Positions 58,263 to 64,000 of a stretch of DNA of 64,000 nucleotides are shown here, in pieces (the first letter of the stretch is position 1; every line of letters starts with the position of its first letter). Source of the DNA: Klebsiella oxytoca (GTDB lineage Bacteria > Pseudomonadota > Gammaproteobacteria > Enterobacterales > Enterobacteriaceae); assembly GCF_009707385.1 (NCBI RefSeq), contig NZ_CP046115.1, positions 1,116,001 through 1,180,000 on the forward strand, written 5' to 3'. The notes under the pieces are model-generated. The model was not told the origin of the DNA. It saw only the letters and a list, made by a program, of their open reading frames with translations, and did no database searches. The position numbers were made by a program, and so were the translations under genes.

Positions 58263-59002
58263 CATCTTCGACTCTGGTCTCTTTTCGCCATGTGCGTAAA
58301 TCCTGGCAACAGGTGACGGCGCTACAGAATTTCAGCCTGGATATCGCCGCCGGTGAACTGGTGGCGCTGGTGGGCAGCAGCGGCTGCGGTAAATCGACGT
58401 TGCTGCGGATGCTGGTGGGCCTTGAGCCAGCGACCCAGGGCGAAATTCGCATCAACGGTAAGCCGGTTACCGGCGTGGGTAAAGAGCGCGGCATCGTGTT
58501 TCAGGAGCCGCGTCTGTTCCCGTGGCTTAACGTGATCGACAACGTGATGCTCGGCCTGGCGGATGAAAAGCTCAGCCGGGCGGCGAAGCGCCAGCGGTCG
58601 CTGGAAATGCTGGAGCGCGTGCAGCTAAGCGAGTTTGCCAATGCGCTGCCCGCGCAGCTCTCCGGCGGTATGGCCCAGCGGGTTGCCATCGCCCGCGGTC
58701 TGGTGGCCCGTCCGCAGATCCTGATGCTCGATGAACCTTTCGGCGCGCTGGATGCCCTGACGCGTCACACCCTGCAGCAGGAACTTTTACAGATCCACCA
58801 AAGCGCAGGAACCACCACACTGCTGGTGACGCACGATGTGGAAGAGGCCGTCGTCCTGGCCGACAGGATCGTTGTGCTCTCGCCGCGTCCGGGGCGGATA
58901 CGGGAGGTGGTAAGCCTGGCGTTGCCCCATCCGCGCCAGCGCGATGATGCTTCGTTTACCGCCGCCTGCCGCCAGATTCGTAATCTGATTACTTCTGCCT
59001 GA
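58259..59002 (+). CDS. ABC transporter ATP-binding protein
   Basis: 247 residues. Walker A GSSGCGKST near residue 38, Q-loop FQEPRLFPW, signature LSGGMAQRVAIARGL, Walker B ILMLDEPFGALDAL, H-loop VTHD. SsuB/TauB type. Partner of the fused permease and the binding protein encoded on the other strand. Confidence 0.93.
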   Translation: MTSSTLVSFRHVRKSWQQVTALQNFSLDIAAGELVALVGSSGCGKSTLLRMLVGLEPATQGEIRINGKPVTGVGKERGIVFQEPRLFPWLNVIDNVMLGLADEKLSRAAKRQRSLEMLERVQLSEFANALPAQLSGGMAQRVAIARGLVARPQILMLDEPFGALDALTRHTLQQELLQIHQSAGTTTLLVTHDVEEAVVLADRIVVLSPRPGRIREVVSLALPHPRQRDDASFTAACRQIRNLITSA

Positions 59003-59025
59003 TTCTTTAATTTAAGGAGCAACAT

Positions 59026-60813
59026 ATGGGACATCCTTCCGTCTACCCGACAGGCGCCACACTCTACGATCCGCAGCGCGCCTGGAGCGGCTACACCCTT
59101 TTCCAGGCCACCGAACACGGCGCGGTGCTGGTGGATATGAACGGTCACGTGGTGCGCGAATGGCCTGAACTGCACGGGTTTCCTAATAAAATCCTGCCCG
59201 GCGGCGCCATCCTTGGCCATAGCGGCGAGCGCGATCCGCGCTACGGCATGCAGGATATGCTCGATCTGATCCAGGTGGACTGGGAAGGCAACGTGACCTG
59301 GAAATTCGATCGCTATGAGCAGGTGAGCGATCCCGGCAATGAAACGCGCTGGATGGCGCGCGCGCATCATGACTATCAGCGCGCAGGCAACCCGGTGGGC
59401 TATTACGCGCCGGGGCTGGAGCCGCAGGTGGATGGCGGCAATACCCTGATCCTCGCCCACACCAATCTGGTTAATGAAGCGATCTCCGACAAGCTGCTGC
59501 TGGACGACACCATTATTGAAGTCGACTGGCAGGGCAACGTGGTGTGGGAGTGGCGCTGCAGCGATCATTTTCACGAACTGGGTTTCGACGACGCGGCGCG
59601 CACCTCGCTGTACAACAACCCGAACATGCGCGCCAGCGGCGGCGGTATGGGCGACTGGATGCATATCAACTCGATGTCGGCGCTGGGGCCGAATAAGTGG
59701 TATGACGCCGGCGATGAGCGCTTCCATCCTGACAACATTATCTGGGACGCCCGCGAATCCAACATTATCGCCATTATCGATAAGCAGAGCGGCAAAATAG
59801 TCTGGCAGCTCGGCCCGGACTACAGCAAACCTGAGCTGAAGCACATCGGCTGGATCATCGGCCAACATCATGCGCATATGATCCCGCAGGGGCTGCCGGG
59901 TGCGGGTAATATCCTGATTTTTGATAACGGCGGCTGGGCCGGATACGGCGCGCCGAACCCGGCGTCGGCGGACGGAGTGAAAAACGCCTGGCGCGATTAT
60001 TCACGGATCCTGGAGATCAACCCGCTAACTCTCGATATTGAATGGCGCTACTCGCCCTATGAAGCGGATCTGCCGCAGCCCACCGATTCATACCGCTTCT
60101 ACAGCCCATATATCAGCAATATGCAGCGCCTGGAAAACGGCAATACCCTGATTAATGAAGGATCGAACGGACGCATTTTCGAAGTGACCCGCGACCACGA
60201 AATTGTCTGGGAATATATTTCGCCGTTCTGGGGCAAGACGCTGAACAACAATATGGTCTATCGCGCCTACCGTATTCCCTACGCGTGGATCCCGCAGCTG
60301 GCGCAGCCGCAGGAGACGCCAATCGCGGAGGTGGATGTGCGTACCCTCCGCCAGCCGGGGGCGGCGGAAGCGGGACCGGCGCAAAGCGTAGTGCGGGTGG
60401 CGGGCGTACAGCCGTACAGTAAAAGCGCCGATGCGCTGTGCGTGGCAACCGATAACGATACCCTGCGCCGCAGTCCGAAGCTGTTCCGCGTCGCGGAAAG
60501 CGCGTTCACGCCGATAAGCGCGGCGAGCGAACTGGAGAGCGAACGACCGGTGCTGCTGTTCGTTGGCGCGGAGCGCTGCGTGCACTGCCGCAAGCTCTGG
60601 CAGCTGCTGGCGCATGAAAAGCTTGGCCCGCGGATTGCTCAGCTTAATACCCGCTATCTGGATGCCGACCAGCATCAGGAGCTGGCGAGCGACCTCGGCG
60701 TGCGCGGCCTGCCGGCGCTGCTGCTGATAAAACCGGGGCAGCCAGCATCGCGCGCGCCTGCGCAGCTTTCGCTGGAAAATCTGTTCGACTGGTTGAGCAG
60801 CGCGGGGCTGTGA
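59026..60813 (+). CDS. Arylsulfate sulfotransferase-like protein with C-terminal thioredoxin-like domain
   Basis: 595 residues, no signal peptide. The first ~430 residues form an arylsulfotransferase beta-propeller with repeated strands (VLVDMNGHVVREWPEL, IIEVDWQGNVVWEWR) and His-containing segments such as HINSMSALG and GQHHAHMIPQG that carry likely active-site residues. Residues ~500-595 resemble a thioredoxin fold with CVHC. AGGAG lies before the ATG. Probably transfers or releases sulfate from aryl sulfate esters in the cytoplasm, following import by the adjacent ABC system. Confidence 0.88.
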   Translation: MGHPSVYPTGATLYDPQRAWSGYTLFQATEHGAVLVDMNGHVVREWPELHGFPNKILPGGAILGHSGERDPRYGMQDMLDLIQVDWEGNVTWKFDRYEQVSDPGNETRWMARAHHDYQRAGNPVGYYAPGLEPQVDGGNTLILAHTNLVNEAISDKLLLDDTIIEVDWQGNVVWEWRCSDHFHELGFDDAARTSLYNNPNMRASGGGMGDWMHINSMSALGPNKWYDAGDERFHPDNIIWDARESNIIAIIDKQSGKIVWQLGPDYSKPELKHIGWIIGQHHAHMIPQGLPGAGNILIFDNGGWAGYGAPNPASADGVKNAWRDYSRILEINPLTLDIEWRYSPYEADLPQPTDSYRFYSPYISNMQRLENGNTLINEGSNGRIFEVTRDHEIVWEYISPFWGKTLNNNMVYRAYRIPYAWIPQLAQPQETPIAEVDVRTLRQPGAAEAGPAQSVVRVAGVQPYSKSADALCVATDNDTLRRSPKLFRVAESAFTPISAASELESERPVLLFVGAERCVHCRKLWQLLAHEKLGPRIAQLNTRYLDADQHQELASDLGVRGLPALLLIKPGQPASRAPAQLSLENLFDWLSSAGL

Positions 60814-60834
60814 TCCGCTTGCAGGCGGACTGGT

Positions 60835-61617
60835 TTATGCCGGTCCGCCGTTCATCTGGCGGATAAAGACCATGGGGGAACAGCCTATCGTTTTGCGGAA
60901 CATGGCGGTAAAAGCGGCGGGATACTCATAGCCCAGAGTTAGCGCGACTTCGGTAATCGAACGCCCTTCACGCAGCGCAGTCATGGCGTACATCAGGCAC
61001 GCCTGCTGACGCCAGGCGCAAAAGGCCATCCCGGTCTCCTGGCGAAACAGACGATTAAAGGTGCGTACGCTTTTGCTCATTTTGTGCGCCCACTGCTGCG
61101 GCGTACTGCGGATAGTCGGCTGGCGCTGAAAATCGCCGCACAGCGCAGCGAGGTGGCTATTCTGCGGGAGCGGGGTAAACATCGGCAGCGGCGCGGCGGC
61201 GCGCAGTTCGTAAAGCAGCAGCTCAATCAAAGCGGCGTCGCGCCCGCTCTCTTCATACAGCAGCGGTAGCTGGCAGGCGGCCAGCAGGAGCTGATGGGTT
61301 AGCGGAGAAACCTGTAAGACTTCGCAGCGCTCGCTATCACGCGGGGCGACCTGCGCATCAATATAGAGGCTGTGGGTGCTGACGCCGGGCATCCAGACGC
61401 GGTGCGGTTTCGTCGCCGGGATCCACACTCCGCTAAAGGGCGGGACCAGCCACTGGCCGTCATCCGTTTCCACCTTCATTAACCCGTTCATCGCGTACAG
61501 AAACTGCGCCCGCCGGTGGCTATGACGCTCCAGCAGCGTATTCGGCGGATAGTCGCTACCCAGCGCCAGCACCCGGCGAGGGAGGTGGTCGACGTCATTA
61601 ATTGCAACGTTGCGCAT
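60835..61617 (-). CDS. AraC-family transcriptional regulator (cupin N-terminus)
   Basis: 260 residues. N-terminal cupin (HSHRRAQFLYAMNGLMKVETDDGQWLVPPFSGVWIPA) and C-terminal AraC helices (SITEVALTLGYEYPAAFTAMFRKTIGCSP). Divergent from the exporter gene at 61719 with a 101-bp gap, so it probably controls that gene. Confidence 0.9.
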   Translation of the reverse strand: MRNVAINDVDHLPRRVLALGSDYPPNTLLERHSHRRAQFLYAMNGLMKVETDDGQWLVPPFSGVWIPATKPHRVWMPGVSTHSLYIDAQVAPRDSERCEVLQVSPLTHQLLLAACQLPLLYEESGRDAALIELLLYELRAAAPLPMFTPLPQNSHLAALCGDFQRQPTIRSTPQQWAHKMSKSVRTFNRLFRQETGMAFCAWRQQACLMYAMTALREGRSITEVALTLGYEYPAAFTAMFRKTIGCSPMVFIRQMNGGPA

Positions 61618-61718
61618 AAAAACTAGCCCTGGCTGAAATTCGTAATAGATTGGCTTTAAAGCGTAAGCCGGCCACGATCTTATTCTATATCGTTACCTCC
61701 TTTTGTGGAGGCGTTCTA

Positions 61719-62525
61719 ATGAGCGACTGGCTTTTTTTGTGCGGCATACTTTCCGGCGTGACCACCTGGCTTTTTGGCTTTGGCGGCGGTTTCGTTACCG
61801 TTCCGCTGCTCTATTTACTGGTGACCGGCGCGTGGGGGGCGCAAAGCGCAGTCGGGCAGCAGGCGATGCAAATCGCCGTCGCCACCTCGGCGCTGGTGAT
61901 GCTTTGTTCCGCGCTGTTGGCAACCTGGCGGCACGCGCGCACCGGCACTCTGAGCTGGCGTCGCCTTTGGGTCATGCTCACCGGCATTGCCGTTGGCGGA
62001 ATCACTGGCGTGCTGTTGGCGCTTCTGGTCAATGGCGAGTGGATCCGCTGGCTGTTCGTTATTTACCTGCTGGTGACGATTGTCGATTGCTACTTTCGCG
62101 CCGGATTTATAACTCCTCCCGTCAGCCGGGTGATGCCGACGGCACCCCATGAGCTGGCGGTAGGCGGCGTCATCGGCCTGATCGCTGCTTTTCTTGGCGT
62201 AGGGGGAAGCGTGATGACCGTTCCGCTGATGCGCCGCCGGGGCGTGCAGATGTCCGAAGCGGCGGCGATGGCCAACGTGCTGACGCTGCCGCTGGCGGCA
62301 ACGGCGACGCTCACCTGGCTGGTGACGGCATGGCTATCGCCGGTGACGTTACCGGCTGGGTTTGTCGGCAATATCTGGCTGTCGGCAGCGGCGCAGCTGG
62401 TGGCAGGAAGCTGGCTGGGATTAAAAATCGCCTCCCGCTGGCTGGCGCGTTTGCCGGATAGCTGGCATGTGCGCATTTATCCGCTCTTGCTGATAGCCGT
62501 CCTGCTGGTGATGAGCATGTGGTGA
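61719..62525 (+). CDS. TauE/SafE-family sulfite/anion exporter
   Basis: 268 residues from the ATG at 61719, preceded by GTGGAGG; the frame continues upstream without a better start. About eight helices in two repeats with FGFGGGFVTVPLL near residue 18 and FLGVGGSVMTVPLMRRRGV near 160, the duplicated signature of the family. Exports sulfite or organosulfur anions in known members. Confidence 0.87.
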   Translation: MSDWLFLCGILSGVTTWLFGFGGGFVTVPLLYLLVTGAWGAQSAVGQQAMQIAVATSALVMLCSALLATWRHARTGTLSWRRLWVMLTGIAVGGITGVLLALLVNGEWIRWLFVIYLLVTIVDCYFRAGFITPPVSRVMPTAPHELAVGGVIGLIAAFLGVGGSVMTVPLMRRRGVQMSEAAAMANVLTLPLAATATLTWLVTAWLSPVTLPAGFVGNIWLSAAAQLVAGSWLGLKIASRWLARLPDSWHVRIYPLLLIAVLLVMSMW

Positions 62526-62947
62526 TAATGGGAAAGCGGCTTCCCGGAGGCGGTGCTGCGCACCTGTCCGTATATGGACACCTCCCGTGGTGCAAGGGGC
62601 CGTAGCCCGGGTAAGCGCAGCGCGACCCGGGAAAAAGCCGCACTGACGCGTGAATCCTGGCACATTCCCCAGGCCGCGCTGCCTTGTAAACTTTTCGTTA
62701 ACCATGCTAATGTTCATGCACTCTTATTAACAGGGGCTTCCCGTGACGCAGATTATAATCCCAGGACATTTTGCCTCCTGCGCTGATTTACCGGCGGGCC
62801 GAATGGCATTATCACCTCGCCGCCTGTTTTCCTGCGCCTGTCCCCCGCCTCCTGAAATGGTAGTCGCCGGAGTCTGATCTCCGAACGTCAGGGTATTCGT
62901 TAATCATGAGTACCACTCGCTACAACTTCAGGATCTGGAACACATTT
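62526..62947. other. Intergenic region with a REP-like palindrome
   Basis: About 420 bp between two genes on the same strand. Holds the palindromic element at 62606-62631. A few short frames lack ribosome binding sites. The end carries the EamA gene's promoter. Confidence 0.45.
62606..62631. repeat. REP-like palindromic repeat
   Basis: CCCGGGTAAGCGCAGCGCGA flanked by a second CCCGGG, in the context GTAGCCCGGG. Enterobacterial extragenic palindromes have this form. Only one copy was noticed in this window. Confidence 0.55.
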
Positions 62948-63817
62948 ATGCATTCTCGATATGCTTTGCTCGCCTCGCAGGCGACAACGGCGACCTTTGT
63001 CCTGCTGTGGGGCAGCGCCGCGATTTTTACCCGCTGGGGTCTGGATAACGCTTCGCCGATGGCGCTGCTGGTTTTCCGTTTTCTGATAGCCCTGCTGGCG
63101 CTGCTACCGCTCGTCATTTTGCGCAAACGCTGGCTACCGGCGCGCGGTACGCGACTGCAGGTCGCCACCACCGGACTGATGCTGATTGGCGGCTATTCCG
63201 TCTGCTACTTTGAGGCGATGGCCCACGGCGTAACGCCGGGCCTGATTGCCACTATCATGGGCATTCAGCCGATTCTTACCCTCTGCGTTGTTGAACGACG
63301 CCTGCAGGGCACCCGGCTGCTGGGCCTGCTGGTGGCGCTGGCGGGACTGGTTCTGCTGGTATGGCGGAGCTTATCGGCTTCGCAGATGGCGGTTAGTGGC
63401 ATTGTTTTTGCCCTTGCCGCTCTGCTGCTGATGACCTTTGGCGCCATTTTGCAAAAGCGCAGCCGCCAGGCGCCGGTGGACGTTCTGCCGCTACAATATC
63501 TGGTGAGCTTGCTTTTATGCGTATTGATGACGCCGGTCAGCGGTTTTGATGTTCGCTTTAGCGCCGGCTTTATCATCCCGGTGCTGTTTCTTGGCCTGCT
63601 GATTTCGGTTGTGGCCCAGCTGCTGCTGTACCGGCTGCTGAGCGCCGGTAATATCGTTAACGTCACCAGCCTGTTTTATCTGGTGCCGGTGATTACCGCG
63701 CTGCTGGATTACCTGCTGCTGGGGAACAGACTGCCCTGGGCGGCGATTGTCGGCATGGTGGCGATCCTTGGCGGAATTATGCTGGTCTTTCGCACGCCGA
63801 AAGTCAGCGCCGCATAG
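62948..63817 (+). CDS. EamA-family (DMT) transporter
   Basis: 289 residues from the ATG at 62948; an ATG at 62906 is also in frame. Ten hydrophobic helices in two EamA repeats (FVLLWGSAAIFTRWGLDNASPMALLVFRFLIALLALLPL; LISVVAQLLLYRLLSAGNI). Exporter of metabolites or amino acids in the family; substrate unknown. Confidence 0.87.
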   Translation: MHSRYALLASQATTATFVLLWGSAAIFTRWGLDNASPMALLVFRFLIALLALLPLVILRKRWLPARGTRLQVATTGLMLIGGYSVCYFEAMAHGVTPGLIATIMGIQPILTLCVVERRLQGTRLLGLLVALAGLVLLVWRSLSASQMAVSGIVFALAALLLMTFGAILQKRSRQAPVDVLPLQYLVSLLLCVLMTPVSGFDVRFSAGFIIPVLFLGLLISVVAQLLLYRLLSAGNIVNVTSLFYLVPVITALLDYLLLGNRLPWAAIVGMVAILGGIMLVFRTPKVSAA

Positions 63818-63823
63818 CCAATA

Positions 63824-63843
63824 ACCCGGGCGTTTGCCCGGGT
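63824..63843 (+). terminator. Hairpin downstream of the EamA gene
   Basis: Stem ACCCGGGC / GCCCGGGT with a GTTT loop, 7 bp after the stop codon. No strong T-tract. Confidence 0.6.
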
Positions 63844-63910
63844 CATCCTGCTGTCATTTTTCTTGCGCATGCTCTCGCGAGACGCTGGCGCTGATAAGGA
63901 AAATTAAACG

Positions 63911-64000
63911 ATGGGCAAAACGCTGACTATTTTCGATCTGGATAATACGTTAATTAAGGGCGATAGCAGTACGCTATGGAGCCGCTTTATGGTACGCGAG
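63911..64000 (+). CDS. HAD-superfamily hydrolase (start only; cut by window edge)
   Basis: Thirty codons from the ATG at 63911, with AAGGA upstream. MGKTLTIFDLDNTLIKGDSS contains the HAD motif I DLDNT with both catalytic Asp residues; SerB-like HAD-IB phosphatases begin this way. The rest lies outside the window. Confidence 0.8.
   Translation, partial: MGKTLTIFDLDNTLIKGDSSTLWSRFMVRE

Overview
The window looks like a chromosomal segment of an enterobacterium, most likely Klebsiella or a close relative (genus inferred, not proven). The backbone carries uxuR-uxuB-uxuA, a topAI(yjhX)-yjhQ-yjhP-type operon, and the block thrW-proA-proB-phoE. Backbone genes look GC-rich, while the accessory stretches (about 19.0-20.8, 26.8-31.2, 37.5-41.0 and 43.7-49.6 kb) are clearly AT-rich.

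Left part (1-18.9 kb): an AraC-type regulator with a Fur box (cut by the window edge), the hexuronate genes uxuR/uxuB/uxuA with a UxuR-type operator, and topAI-yjhQ followed by an in-frame fusion of two methyltransferases whose C-terminal half matches YjhP. Next comes a ROK regulator-hypothetical-MFS operon with a 7+7 bp palindrome at its promoter. A cytochrome P450 is divergent from a LacI-type regulator, and a TRAP transporter-SDR-mutarotase operon follows. The operator-like word TGTAACGTTACA occurs both upstream of the LacI gene and upstream of the TRAP operon, suggesting one regulon.

Middle part (19-49.7 kb): accessory DNA stacked against the 3' end of tRNA-Thr(CGU), thrW. From left to right it holds: (1) a chaperone-usher fimbrial operon (subunit, chaperone, usher, adhesin, second chaperone; Stb-like order) with two LuxR-type HTH regulators, a LysR fragment, a frameshifted remnant and a decayed P4-type integrase with a decayed att core; (2) a P4-like satellite of about 12.7 kb with alpha primase/helicase, AlpA/Vis, Ash/Icd-like, Sid-like, Psu-like and an Ogr/Delta-type activator, iteron-like repeats, a cos candidate and a P4-family integrase. 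It carries a SIR2-HerA defence pair between the cos candidate and int, plus a separate SIR2-like gene at the opposite end; (3) a 7.3 kb element between perfect 40-bp direct repeats of the thrW 3' end, with a different tyrosine integrase, an AbiTii-family protein, a serine recombinase preceded by repeats, and several unrecognised small genes. Element 3 is the least familiar part of the window.

Right part (49.6-64 kb): thrW, proA, proB, phoE (with a Pho-box-like site), an NlpC/P60 lipoprotein, and a sulfur-ester/sulfonate cluster made of a LysR regulator, a periplasmic binding protein, a fused double permease, an ATPase and an arylsulfotransferase with a C-terminal thioredoxin-like domain. An AraC regulator divergent from a TauE/SafE-type exporter, an EamA transporter and the start of a HAD phosphatase gene close the window.

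All identifications come from reading motifs, lengths and gene order; no database search was run.
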